From Clostridiales bacterium (GTDB lineage: Bacteria; Bacillota; Clostridia; Christensenellales; Aristaeellaceae), in assembly GCA_015056325.1 (NCBI GenBank), contig SVGL01000020.1, positions 1 to 38,338 of the forward strand: a stretch of DNA of 38,338 nt, given 5' to 3'. The notes under the pieces were generated by a model. The model saw nothing but the letters and a program-made list of their open reading frames with translations. It did no database searches and was not told the DNA's origin. Numbering within the stretch: position 1 is the stretch's first letter; the number at the start of each line of letters is the position of its first letter. Positions 26,072 to 34,128 of this stretch are shown here, one piece after another. The translations under genes were made by a program, and so were the position numbers.

Positions 26072-26100
26072 TTGACATTCCGGGGGAAATCAAGTATTCT
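26072..26100 (+). promoter_or_regulatory. Promoter of gpmI
   Basis: TTGACA (26072-26077), 17 bases, TATTCT (26095-26100), directly followed by TATAAT (26100-26105), which would need a 22-base spacer. Transcription begins about 60 bases before the gene. Confidence 0.75.
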
Positions 26101-26166
26101 ATAATATGGCCCGATATGGGTTATCCCTTGATAAAACACTACTTAACATATGAGGAGGCATCCCCC

Positions 26167-27750
26167 ATGAACAAGAAGCCTGTTGTCCTCGTCGTCATGG
26201 ACGGCGTGGGCGAGACCCCCGAAACCCTCGGCAATATGGTCATGTCCGCCACCACCCCCACCCTGGACGAGCTGAAGGCCAACCATCCCTGGCAGGTCAT
26301 TAAGGCCCACGGCGGCGCCGTTGGTCTGCCCTCTGATGACGACATGGGCAACTCCGAGGTCGGCCACAATGCGCTGGGCTGCGGCCAGGTGTACTCCCAG
26401 GGCGCGAAGCTGGTCAATGAGTCCATCGAGTCCGGCAAGATCTATGCCAGCGAAACCTGGCAGGAGCTGGTGGGTCAGGTGAAGGCGAATGCCTCCACGC
26501 TGCACTTCATCGGCCTGCTGTCCGACGGCAATGTGCACTCCAACATCTCCCACCTGATCGCCATGCTGAAGCAGGCCAAGGCGGAGGGCGTGAAGCATGT
26601 CCGCTGCCACATCCTGCTGGATGGCCGCGATGTGCCCGCCACCTCTTCCCCCGAGTACGTCCAGCAGCTGGAGGACGTGCTGGCTGAGCTGAATGACGAG
26701 ACCTTCGACGGCTGCATCGCTTCCGGCGGCGGCCGCATGAAGATCACCATGGACCGTTACCAGGCCAACTGGGCGATGGTCGAGGCCGGCTGGAATGTGC
26801 ATGTCCACGGCGAGGGCCGTCAGTTTGCCTCTGCCCTGGAAGCCATCGAGACCTACCGTGCCGAAACCGGCGCGCTGGATCAGGATCTGCCCGCCTTCGT
26901 GATCGCCAAGGATGGCGAGCCCGTGGGCAAGATGGCGGACGGCGACAGCGTCATCCTGTACAACTTCCGCGGCGACCGCGCTCAGGAAATTTCGATGGCC
27001 TTCGACGGCGACGCGTCCTTCGACAAGTTCGACCGCGGCGTGGTGCCCTCCGTCAAGTATGCAGGCATGCTGCAGTACGACGGCGACCTGAACATCCCCA
27101 ACAAGTTCCTGGTCAATCCTCCGGAGATCAAGGACACGCTCACTGAGCTGCTGGTCAAGGCCGGCGTGAATGAGTACGCCTGCAGCGAAACCCAGAAGTA
27201 CGGCCATGTGACCTATTTCTGGAACGGCAACCGCTCTGAAAAGTTCTCCGAGGAGCTGGAGACCTGGGAGGAAGTGCCCTCCGACGTGCGCTCCTTCGAC
27301 GAGTGCCCCTGGATGAAGGCCACCGAGGTGACCGACCTGGTCATCGCTGCCCTGCAGAGCGGCAAGTACGGCTTCATCCGCTGCAACTTCCCCAACGGCG
27401 ACATGGTCGGCCACACCGGCAACTGTCTGGCCACCGAGATCGCCGTGGAGACCGTTGACCTGTGCCTGGCCCGCATCAAGAAGGTTGTGGACGAAGTGGG
27501 CGCCATCCTGTGCGTGACTGCCGATCACGGCAACGCCGACCAGATGCTGGAGAAGAACAAGAAGGGCGGCGTGGCTCCCCGTACCGCGCACAGCCTGAAT
27601 CCCGTTCCCTTCATCGTGTACGATCCCGCCGAGTGTCACGAGCTGAAGGAGGGCACCAACTTCGGTCTGGCGAATGTCGCCCCCACCATCGTTGACCTGA
27701 TGGGCATCGAGCCCTTCGCCAGCTGGGAAGAGTCCATGCTGAAGAAGTAA
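26167..27750 (+). CDS. gpmI: 2,3-bisphosphoglycerate-independent phosphoglycerate mutase
   Basis: The 527-residue enzyme interconverts 3- and 2-phosphoglycerate in glycolysis. It has the alkaline-phosphatase-fold metal motifs at both ends (MDGVG at 11-15 and DHGNADQM near the C-terminus), the phosphoserine loop MGNSEVGHNALG with Ser63, LDGRDVPATSSPEYV, NFRGDRAQEIS and HTGN. It is slightly longer than the usual 510. Codon use is extremely biased to C-ending codons, as expected for a highly expressed glycolytic gene. The open frame reaches back to 26026 through the promoter; GAGGAGG at 26152-26158 sets the ATG at 26167. It stands alone, not in a gap-pgk-tpi operon. Confidence 0.98.
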   Translation: MNKKPVVLVVMDGVGETPETLGNMVMSATTPTLDELKANHPWQVIKAHGGAVGLPSDDDMGNSEVGHNALGCGQVYSQGAKLVNESIESGKIYASETWQELVGQVKANASTLHFIGLLSDGNVHSNISHLIAMLKQAKAEGVKHVRCHILLDGRDVPATSSPEYVQQLEDVLAELNDETFDGCIASGGGRMKITMDRYQANWAMVEAGWNVHVHGEGRQFASALEAIETYRAETGALDQDLPAFVIAKDGEPVGKMADGDSVILYNFRGDRAQEISMAFDGDASFDKFDRGVVPSVKYAGMLQYDGDLNIPNKFLVNPPEIKDTLTELLVKAGVNEYACSETQKYGHVTYFWNGNRSEKFSEELETWEEVPSDVRSFDECPWMKATEVTDLVIAALQSGKYGFIRCNFPNGDMVGHTGNCLATEIAVETVDLCLARIKKVVDEVGAILCVTADHGNADQMLEKNKKGGVAPRTAHSLNPVPFIVYDPAECHELKEGTNFGLANVAPTIVDLMGIEPFASWEESMLKK

Positions 27751-27756
27751 ATCAAT

Positions 27757-27795
27757 AAGGGTCGGAGTGTGCCTTGCGGTTCCTCCGGCCCTTTT
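27757..27795 (+). terminator. Terminator after gpmI
   Basis: An 11-bp stem, AAGGGTCGGAG (27757-27767) with CTCCGGCCCTT (27783-27793) and one T-G pair, has a 15-base loop and TTTT at 27792-27795. Confidence 0.78.
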
Positions 27796-27812
27796 CCCTA
27801 TGGAGAACAGTG

Positions 27813-28322
27813 ATGAAAACCCTCTATCTCATCGGTGGCCCCATGGGTGTGGGGAAAACCACCGTCAGCCGGGAACTGCTGAAAAGTCTGCCTCGCTGTG
27901 CCTTTTTTGACGGCGACTGGTGCTGGACAATGCAGCCCTTCACCGTTACGGATGAAACGAAAGCTATGGTGATGGACAACATCACCCACACGCTGGGGAA
28001 TTTCCTGCGGTGTAGCGAATTTGGTAATATCGTATTCTGCTGGGTAATGCATCAGCAGCAGATTATTGAGGACATCCTCTCAAGCCTGCCGATGGATGGA
28101 GTGCGTGCAGTCAGTGTTTCGCTGGTCTGCGCACCCGAAGTCTTGACGGAGCGTATACGCCGCGATATCGACGCTGGCTTGCGTGATGAAAGCAACATTG
28201 CCCGTGCACTGTCATACTTGCCGCTGTACGACGAGGTGAAATCCGTAAAAGTGGACACATCAGCCTTGTCTGCTGCCGAAACTGCTGAACAAATACGCAA
28301 TATTGGGGAAATGAATCCATGA
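27813..28322 (+). CDS. P-loop nucleotide-binding kinase (AAA_33-like)
   Basis: A 169-residue protein with a Walker A GGPMGVGKTT (8-17), an aspartate-containing FFDGDW strand (33-38), and a lid-like RIRRDIDAGLRDES arginine segment (about 109-122). This is the plan of small gluconate-kinase/shikimate-kinase-like phosphotransferases with unknown substrate. TATGGAGA upstream is a modest ribosome site. Its stop overlaps the flippase start (ATGA at 28319-28322), so the two are co-translated, which hints at phosphorylation of a surface-polymer precursor, though this is only context. Confidence 0.83.
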   Translation: MKTLYLIGGPMGVGKTTVSRELLKSLPRCAFFDGDWCWTMQPFTVTDETKAMVMDNITHTLGNFLRCSEFGNIVFCWVMHQQQIIEDILSSLPMDGVRAVSVSLVCAPEVLTERIRRDIDAGLRDESNIARALSYLPLYDEVKSVKVDTSALSAAETAEQIRNIGEMNP

Positions 28323-29758
28323 GTACCCGCAAAAATACTCTTTACAACATGGCCTACCGCCTGTTTTCGATGCTGCTCCCGCTGGTGACGGCCCCCTGGC
28401 TGTCCCGCGCGGTGGGTACCGAGGGCGTGGGCCTCTACGGCTATGCCTGGGCCATCAGCTACACCTTCTGCCTGGTGGGACTGCTGGGCCTGGAGAACTA
28501 CGGCCCCCGCGCCATCGCCCAAAGCAAGGATGACGCCGCCCAGCTCAACCGTACCTTCTCTGCCATCTGGAAGATGCAGCTCCTCGTTGCCGGGCTGACC
28601 CTGCTGGTCTGGTGCGGTTACGTTGGCTTCGTGGCAGGCGAGGAGAAGCAGATCGCCTTCCACCTGACGCTGATGAGCGTCTCCTGCCTGGTGAATGTGG
28701 ACTGGTGTCTGATGGGCCTTGACCAGTTCAGGCCCATCGCGCTGCGCAACACGGTTGTCAAGCTCCTTGCGGCGGCGGCGGTGTTTATCTTCGTCCGCAA
28801 GCCTGAGGATCTGTGGATCTACGCCTTCGTGTGGTCGCTGTCGACGTTCATCGGCTGTGCGAGCTGCTTTGTGTCCTTGCGCGGGAAGGTGAAATTCGTC
28901 TCCGTCCCGTGGAAGGAGGCGCTCACCCACCTCAAGCCCTGCGCGGTGCTTTCCATCTCGGTCATCGCGGTGAGCGTGTACCGGCAGATGTCCAAGGTAA
29001 TGATCGGCGCCCTCAGCGACATGCACCAAACCGGCCTGTACGAGAACGCCGACAAGATCATCCTGTGCCTGGCGGGCTTTATCTCTGCCATCGGCACGGT
29101 GATGCTGCCCAAAGTCAGCCACATGACCGCCCAGGGCCGCATGGAGGACGTAAAGAAGCACATCGACGCCTCCATGGATCTGGTGATGTGCATGGTCTGC
29201 GCGCTGGGCTTTGGCCTGGCCAGCGTGGCCAAGGAGTTCGCGCCCCTCTTCTTCGGCGCGGACTTTGCCGAGTCCGGTCTGCTGATGATCCCCCTGTCCA
29301 TGACGCTGCTGACCATCGGCTTTGCCAATGTCATTAGAACTCAGTGGGTGCTGCCCCAGAAGCGGGACGGCATCTTCGTCAAATCGGTGCTGATAGGTGC
29401 GGGCGTGAACGTGGCGCTCAATGCGCTGCTGATTCCACGCTTCGGCGCAATGGGTGCAGTGGGCGCGACCCTGGCGGCGGAGCTCTCCGTGCCGGTGGTG
29501 CAGTTCATCATCCTGCGCAAGGAGCTGCCCTATCTGCGATATATGAAGTACACCCTGACCTACGCGGCAATCGGCCTCATCATGGCGGGCGCTGTCCGGC
29601 TGGCGGCGATGCTGCCCGTGGGCGGCTGGCTGGGTCTGGGCGTGCAGGTGGCTGCAGGCAGCGTAGTCTACATCGCGCTGTGCCTTGCGTGGTGGAAGGC
29701 GAGCGGCAACCGCCACATTCTCGGCGTGCTGAAAAAGTCGGCAAAGTCCGGTAAATAA
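28319..29758 (+). CDS. Wzx-type polysaccharide/oligosaccharide flippase
   Basis: A 479-residue polytopic protein with about fourteen membrane helices. The N-terminus NTLYNMAYRLFSMLLPLVTAPWLSRAVGTEGVGLYGYA is the hallmark of the RfbX/Wzx branch of the MOP superfamily, which flips undecaprenyl-pyrophosphate oligosaccharides across the membrane. Later landmarks are a cationic loop RQMSKVMIGALSD, and FANVIRTQWVLPQKRD. No polymerase or glycosyltransferases lie beside it, so it would serve a pathway encoded elsewhere, or the GT2/GtrA genes in this window (inference). Confidence 0.94.
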   Translation: MSTRKNTLYNMAYRLFSMLLPLVTAPWLSRAVGTEGVGLYGYAWAISYTFCLVGLLGLENYGPRAIAQSKDDAAQLNRTFSAIWKMQLLVAGLTLLVWCGYVGFVAGEEKQIAFHLTLMSVSCLVNVDWCLMGLDQFRPIALRNTVVKLLAAAAVFIFVRKPEDLWIYAFVWSLSTFIGCASCFVSLRGKVKFVSVPWKEALTHLKPCAVLSISVIAVSVYRQMSKVMIGALSDMHQTGLYENADKIILCLAGFISAIGTVMLPKVSHMTAQGRMEDVKKHIDASMDLVMCMVCALGFGLASVAKEFAPLFFGADFAESGLLMIPLSMTLLTIGFANVIRTQWVLPQKRDGIFVKSVLIGAGVNVALNALLIPRFGAMGAVGATLAAELSVPVVQFIILRKELPYLRYMKYTLTYAAIGLIMAGAVRLAAMLPVGGWLGLGVQVAAGSVVYIALCLAWWKASGNRHILGVLKKSAKSGK

Positions 29759-29809
29759 TCCGGGGGAAAAACGCGCATGATACCCTCAGCAACATATGCT
29801 GGAGGTGTC

Positions 29810-31114
29810 ATGATGAAGAAACTGCCCCTGCTGGCCTTGCTCCTGTGCATGGCCCTGACCTTGACCGCCTGTTTCCGTGCGGACATCGGCGAATACTACG
29901 AGACTGCGCAGCTCTATCTGGGCCGCGGTGATTATGCCTACGCGGCGGATCTCTTTGCCCAGCTGGGCGAATACGAGGACGCGGCGGATTATGCCCTTTA
30001 CGCCGCTGCTCTGCAGGCGCTCAGGGAAGACAAGTACGACCTGGCCCGCGCCAATCTGGAGGCTGTCAATCCCTTCAAGTCCAGCGGCCGGTACCTGATG
30101 TACCTGGACGCTCTGGCTGCGGAGGAGGATGGCGAAATGGAGGCTGCCCTCGAGCTGTATGAGAAGCTGGGTACCTTCGCCAGGGCTGATGAGCAGGCAA
30201 TGCGGCTGCGCAGGGAAATCCCCGAGGCTGCCATCCAGGAGGGACGCGCCCTGATGAACCAGGGCGAATACGAAGCTGCCCGGGAGCTCTTCCTGTCCCT
30301 GGAGGGCTACGGCGCCAGCAAGACCCTGGCGGACAGCTGCACCACTGCGCTGAACAAGGCGGCCTACAAGGAGGCGGATGACCTGGCCAAGTCCGGTGAT
30401 CTGCTGGCGGCCATGGAGGCCTTCACCGCCCTGGGCGACACCCTTGGCGCGGCCAAGCGGGCTCAGGAGTGCCTTGCTGCCATTCACGCGGAGCTGGACA
30501 AGCAGTATGCTGCTGTTACCCTGGCCACAGCCCCTGCGCTGATCGAAGCCTACGCTCTGCTGGAGGAGGATGAAACCGCCCAGACCCGCATGGCGGAGCT
30601 GACCGCCCGCTTCGGCAGCAATCTGCTGCTGCTGACCACGGAGAATCCGCTGGTGGCGCTGGGCAGCTATCCCCAGGCGGAAAGCGGCGGCGAGCAGCCC
30701 GTCCTGTGGCGGGTGATCCACAAAGAGGGCTCTCTGCTGACCTTGCTGAGCGAAAAGGTGCTGGACGCCTCCCCGGAGGCCGCGTCCATCCCTGTGGCCT
30801 TCGATGAAGGAGAAGCCGTGGGCGAGGTGATGCTGCCTGCCATGGCGGATCTTGCTGGTCGGACGGAGCTCCTCTGCACCGCTACGGCCTATGCCCTTGC
30901 CCAGGGTGCCCCTGAAACGGAGGGCGCCGCTGCCTACTGGCTCCGGGATAGCCTGGAAAACGGGCTGCATCCCATCATCAGCGCATCCGGCGCCATGGCA
31001 CTGCCCGAGGAGGGGATGACTCCCGGCGTGCGCCCGATGCTCAGCTTCGACCTGGAGAAAATCACCTTCACCGCTGGCTCCGGCACGGCGGAGGATCCCT
31101 TCTGCATCCAATAA
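29810..31114 (+). CDS. Lipoprotein with TPR-like repeats and DUF6273-like C-terminal domain
   Basis: A 434-residue protein. The signal peptide ends in a lipobox LTAC with lipidation at Cys21, so the protein is membrane-anchored on the outer face. Residues about 30-270 are TPR-like helical repeats with recurring GDYAYAADLFAQLGEYEDA, GEYEAARELFLSLEGY and GDLLAAMEAFTALGD units. The last 150 residues (ALGSYPQ, VLWRVIHKEGSLLTLLSEKVLD, YWLRDS, GVRPMLSFDL) match the pattern of the DUF6273 domain of Firmicutes exported proteins. It lacks a catalytic motif I can recognise. TGGAGGTG sets the start at 29810 (or the adjacent ATG). Its partner proteins are unknown. Confidence 0.87.
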   Translation: MMKKLPLLALLLCMALTLTACFRADIGEYYETAQLYLGRGDYAYAADLFAQLGEYEDAADYALYAAALQALREDKYDLARANLEAVNPFKSSGRYLMYLDALAAEEDGEMEAALELYEKLGTFARADEQAMRLRREIPEAAIQEGRALMNQGEYEAARELFLSLEGYGASKTLADSCTTALNKAAYKEADDLAKSGDLLAAMEAFTALGDTLGAAKRAQECLAAIHAELDKQYAAVTLATAPALIEAYALLEEDETAQTRMAELTARFGSNLLLLTTENPLVALGSYPQAESGGEQPVLWRVIHKEGSLLTLLSEKVLDASPEAASIPVAFDEGEAVGEVMLPAMADLAGRTELLCTATAYALAQGAPETEGAAAYWLRDSLENGLHPIISASGAMALPEEGMTPGVRPMLSFDLEKITFTAGSGTAEDPFCIQ

Positions 31115-31141
31115 ACTTGACATACCAAGGAGGACGAAACC

Positions 31142-31930
31142 ATGCGCTACACCCGTATCGAACTCCCCAACTGCGGCATGCAGGCTTATCTGCCTGACCC
31201 GATGGAGGGCATCACGCTCCCGCGCCGCTCCATCATCATCTGTCCCGGCGGCGGCTACCACTTCCGCTCTCCCCGAGAGGCGGAGCCTGTGGCGATGGTG
31301 TTTGTGGCCAAGGGCTTCAACTGCTTCGTGGTGGAATACCGTGTGGCGCCTGCCGTGCATCCGGCTGCCCTCTTTGACGTGGCGCATGCGGTGGCCTGGG
31401 TTCGTGCCCACGCTGAGGAATGCCACGCTGACCCGAATGCCATTGCTGTCATGGGCTTCTCTGCCGGCGGCCACGCGGCCTGTCACCTGGGCGTGCGCTG
31501 GCACGACGCGGATCAGATGGCAGAATTCGGCCTCACTCCTGCGCAGGCCAAGCCCAACGCCATGGTGCTGAGCTATCCGGTCATCAACGGCGGCAAGTGT
31601 GCCCACCGTGGCAGCTTCAACAACCTGACCGGCACGACCGACCTGGCGGTGCACGCACAGTTCTCCCTGGACGAGCTGGTCACCGAACAGACCCCGCCTA
31701 CCTTCCTGTGGCATACCTGGCAGGATGGCTCCGTCCCGGTGGAGAACACGCTGCTGTTTGCCTCTGCCATGCGCCGCTGCGGCGTGCAGGGCGAGGTGCA
31801 CATCTTCCCCTTCGGCGGCCACGGCATCGGCCTGGCCAATCCACTGACCAGCGATTCTCCTGCGCAGAACATTCCGGAATGTGCCCAGTGGCCTGATATG
31901 GCTGCAAGGTTCCTGGAGCAGGTCATGTAA
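31142..31930 (+). CDS. Alpha/beta-hydrolase fold esterase (carbohydrate esterase-like)
   Basis: A 262-residue soluble enzyme with the oxyanion motif CPGGGYHF (35-42), nucleophile Ser107 in GFSAGGH, Asp195 in TWQDGSVP and His227 in GGHGIGL: a complete catalytic triad. The layout resembles BD-FAE/Axe-type acetyl- or feruloyl-xylan esterases and hormone-sensitive-lipase-like enzymes of gut anaerobes, which are often cytoplasmic and act on imported oligosaccharides. There is no signal peptide. AAGGAGG at 31127-31133 sets the start. The specific substrate is not deducible. Confidence 0.92.
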   Translation: MRYTRIELPNCGMQAYLPDPMEGITLPRRSIIICPGGGYHFRSPREAEPVAMVFVAKGFNCFVVEYRVAPAVHPAALFDVAHAVAWVRAHAEECHADPNAIAVMGFSAGGHAACHLGVRWHDADQMAEFGLTPAQAKPNAMVLSYPVINGGKCAHRGSFNNLTGTTDLAVHAQFSLDELVTEQTPPTFLWHTWQDGSVPVENTLLFASAMRRCGVQGEVHIFPFGGHGIGLANPLTSDSPAQNIPECAQWPDMAARFLEQVM

Positions 31931-31936
31931 ACAGTG

Positions 31937-31965
31937 AGCGCCTCCCCAAGAAGGGAGGCGCTTTT
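31937..31965 (+). terminator. Intrinsic terminator after the esterase gene
   Basis: A perfect 10-bp stem, AGCGCCTCCC (31937-31946) with GGGAGGCGCT (31953-31962), has a six-base loop and is followed by TTTT. Confidence 0.88.
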
Positions 31966-31973
31966 GTGTGCAC

Positions 31974-32714
31974 TTACTTCATCAGGTGCCCATAGCGTTC
32001 CATCAGCTGGTCGTACTCATGCTGCTCCGTGCACCAGAAGATGACGTGGTACCGTTCCACACCCAGCCGCTTGAAGGCCTCCAGGCGGTGGTTGCCGTCG
32101 TTCATCTCGAACTCGCCGTCGGTCTTGCCTTCGGGGATCCAGTAGTGGGCAATCAGCGGCGGCAGGTCTGCGCCAGCCTTGATGGCCTCCGTCAGCTGCC
32201 TGACGTGGTTCTCGAACCACTCGGAGTGGATCTTCCAGCGCATTTCGGGCTCCGGGCCGGTGTTGCGCTTCAGCAGGCTGAGCGGGAAACTCACCGGGGC
32301 GTGATAGATGCGGTCGAACAGCTTCAGACCGTCAGAGAAAGGTTTGTTGTGGCCGTCGGAGAGCAGATAGGCGTGAATCCAGTCCTCGATCATGCCGTGT
32401 TCGCCGCACTCGATGGCGTTGGTCAACGTACAGGCATAGTCCATCATGAAATCCTCCTTCTTTGAATAAACGATGCGCCGGATGGACTCCACCGACAGGC
32501 AGAATTCGTCCGCCAGCGCATCGATGGAACGGCCCTGGGCGAAGGCTCGGCGGATGTCCCGGTTGCGGTCGCGCAGGTAGCGGCGGTATCCGCTGGTTTC
32601 GCCCCATCGCTTGGTTTCAACGGAGGGGATGTAGATGGCCTTGCCGGACACATAGCGCTGGATCTGCTTAAGCAGTTCCGGCGGAAAGATGTCCTTGGCG
32701 TTTTCGTATTTCAT
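31974..32714 (-). CDS. CD3324-type helix-turn-helix domain fused to a ParB-like domain
   Basis: A 246-residue protein. The first 85 residues match small clostridial CD3324-type proteins: MKYENAKDIFPPELLKQIQRYVSGKAIYIP, an ETKRWGETSGYRRYL segment, and a helix-turn-helix (RSIDALADEFCLSVESIRRIV, 62-82). The C-terminal part resembles the ParB/sulfiredoxin-like nuclease fold: WFENHVRQLTEAIKAGADLPPLIAHYW, then MNDGNHRLEAFKRLG (204-218), where ParB has the D-G-x-x-R-L-x-A motif. The middle is unassigned. I know the two halves separately but not this fusion. AAAGGAGG on the minus strand sets the ATG at 32714. It could be a DNA-binding regulator with an NTP-dependent or nuclease-like sensor (inference). 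Confidence 0.78.
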   Translation of the reverse strand: MKYENAKDIFPPELLKQIQRYVSGKAIYIPSVETKRWGETSGYRRYLRDRNRDIRRAFAQGRSIDALADEFCLSVESIRRIVYSKKEDFMMDYACTLTNAIECGEHGMIEDWIHAYLLSDGHNKPFSDGLKLFDRIYHAPVSFPLSLLKRNTGPEPEMRWKIHSEWFENHVRQLTEAIKAGADLPPLIAHYWIPEGKTDGEFEMNDGNHRLEAFKRLGVERYHVIFWCTEQHEYDQLMERYGHLMK

Positions 32715-32798
32715 AGGTTCCCCTCCTTTCACGAATGAGGATAGCACAGATTCCAGTGGATGAATAGCGCGTAAATGGGTGTGTGCGTTCTTGACATA

Positions 32799-33395
32799 TT
32801 ATTCAGCCAGGTTGAATTGTGCTGTCACCTGCTTCAGCCGCGTTTCCTGGGAAACGCTGCCGTCCGTCAACAGGTGGGGCAGGTCAAGAAGCGAGCACTG
32901 CCGCCGGACTTCCGCCGCAAAGAGTGCGTCCCGCGCCATCCAGTTGGCGAAGGCCTGCTCCTTGTCGGTGCAGTCCTGCAGCACATGGGGTACCCATGGG
33001 CGCTCCCGGTAGCGGGTGATTTGAAACGTCCGGCTGGGGGTGATGGCGACGTAATGGGCGTTGTTCGTCATCAGATAGGGGAGGAAGGCTGCGCCTTCCG
33101 CGATGATGCGGGGTGCGTGCAGCGCGGTCAGCTTTTCCATGACGAAGGGGAAAATCTCCTGGTAATAGTCCAGCTCCTCCTGGCATTGTATCCGGGGAGG
33201 ACGCATCCAGGTCTCCTCTGCGGACATACGCTGGATACGCTGGCAGACTGGCAGTCCTGCCTCTGCGCCTTGGGCAGTGAATGCCTCAAGATAGTCGTCC
33301 ACCTTGAAGTAGACCAGGTCATAACGCTCCGCCAGCGCCTCGGCGACGGTGCTTTTGCCGCTGCAGGGTGAGCCGCCGATGTAGAAAACTTCCAT
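32799..33395 (-). CDS. P-loop kinase-like protein of the ABC-F operon
   Basis: A 198-residue protein with Walker A GGSPCSGKST near the N-terminus, a YFKVDDYLEAF acidic strand, and a long helical middle; a basic ITRYRERP segment can act as a lid. It is distinct from the next kinase by sequence. The ATG at 33395 lies two bases after the previous stop, with GGAGG (33404-33408) correctly spaced, so the gene is co-translated. No motif tells whether the substrate is a nucleotide, a sugar or an antibiotic. Operon membership with an ABC-F protein is the best hint. Confidence 0.8.
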   Translation of the reverse strand: MEVFYIGGSPCSGKSTVAEALAERYDLVYFKVDDYLEAFTAQGAEAGLPVCQRIQRMSAEETWMRPPRIQCQEELDYYQEIFPFVMEKLTALHAPRIIAEGAAFLPYLMTNNAHYVAITPSRTFQITRYRERPWVPHVLQDCTDKEQAFANWMARDALFAAEVRRQCSLLDLPHLLTDGSVSQETRLKQVTAQFNLAE

Positions 33396-33396
33396 A

Positions 33397-34128
33397 TTAT
33401 ACACCTCCGGTCAGCCATGCGGCGAGGGCGGCGTGCGCGTGTTCCCAGTTGCGTTGCGGATTATCCAGCCTGATGGCACGCACCGGGAGTGTGTGCAGGA
33501 TGCGTGCCTCCCGCTGCTGACGCTCTGCCAGGCAGGCGATGTAGCCGTCAAATCCGGCCGCGCCGATGGACTTCCCGTACGCGCCGTCCACATGATAGGG
33601 GATGACTGCGTCCAGCCAGCCTGGCCTTTCGTCAGCCGCGCGACGGACGGAGTCGGCAATGTCGTCGTTGTGCAGATAGACGACGGTGGGCTCCAGCGGC
33701 GCGATGATCTCCGCGATGGCGCGGATGTGGGCGGCGGAAACCTCCTCTGGCAGGTTGAAGCGCATCATGGTCTCGCACATGGGGTTCTGCAGCAGCACGC
33801 AGTTGAAGACGTACAATGTGTCCTGGTCTGCTTCGCGGACGAAGTGCCGCCACTTCTCCAGCATCAGGGGCGCCTCAATATGCCAGGGAAGGCCGTCGTA
33901 AATCTTATGGGAAAGGTAAACACTCCACTCGTCGGTTGGAATGGTGCTCAGCGGAATGATCTCTCCGTCTGTATAGGCGTGGAACTCATAATCTGCCGGA
34001 TGATTGCCGGTGCCTTCATCCACAAAGCGGACATGTTTGCCCTGCTGCTCCAATGCGTTGGCGATGAACCGTGCCGTACTGCTCTTGCCGGAACAGGGGA
34101 GTCCCTCGACGATGATCAGTCTCGTCAT
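33397..34128 (-). CDS. P-loop NTPase/kinase-like protein of the ABC-F operon
   Basis: A 243-residue protein beginning RLIIVEGLPCSGKSST, a clean Walker A, then FVDEGTGNHPADYEFH, an acid-rich strand that usually holds the substrate-binding Asp/Glu in nucleoside or drug kinases. A YVFNCVLLQNPM strand is central, and a late VVYLHNDDI strand resembles the base-binding part of deoxynucleoside-kinase-like folds. Its ATG overlaps the ABC-F stop (ATGA at 34128-34125), so it is made together with the ribosome-protection-like protein. Small-molecule phosphorylation is plausible, resistance only a possibility. Confidence 0.8.
   Translation of the reverse strand: MTRLIIVEGLPCSGKSSTARFIANALEQQGKHVRFVDEGTGNHPADYEFHAYTDGEIIPLSTIPTDEWSVYLSHKIYDGLPWHIEAPLMLEKWRHFVREADQDTLYVFNCVLLQNPMCETMMRFNLPEEVSAAHIRAIAEIIAPLEPTVVYLHNDDIADSVRRAADERPGWLDAVIPYHVDGAYGKSIGAAGFDGYIACLAERQQREARILHTLPVRAIRLDNPQRNWEHAHAALAAWLTGGV

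Noticed and set aside
28052..29716. 554-codon open frame on the minus strand
   Set aside because: Antisense to the flippase, His/Ala-rich with no domain.
29786..31822. 678-codon open frame on the minus strand
   Set aside because: Antisense to the lipoprotein and esterase genes, both of which have clear domains and ribosome sites.
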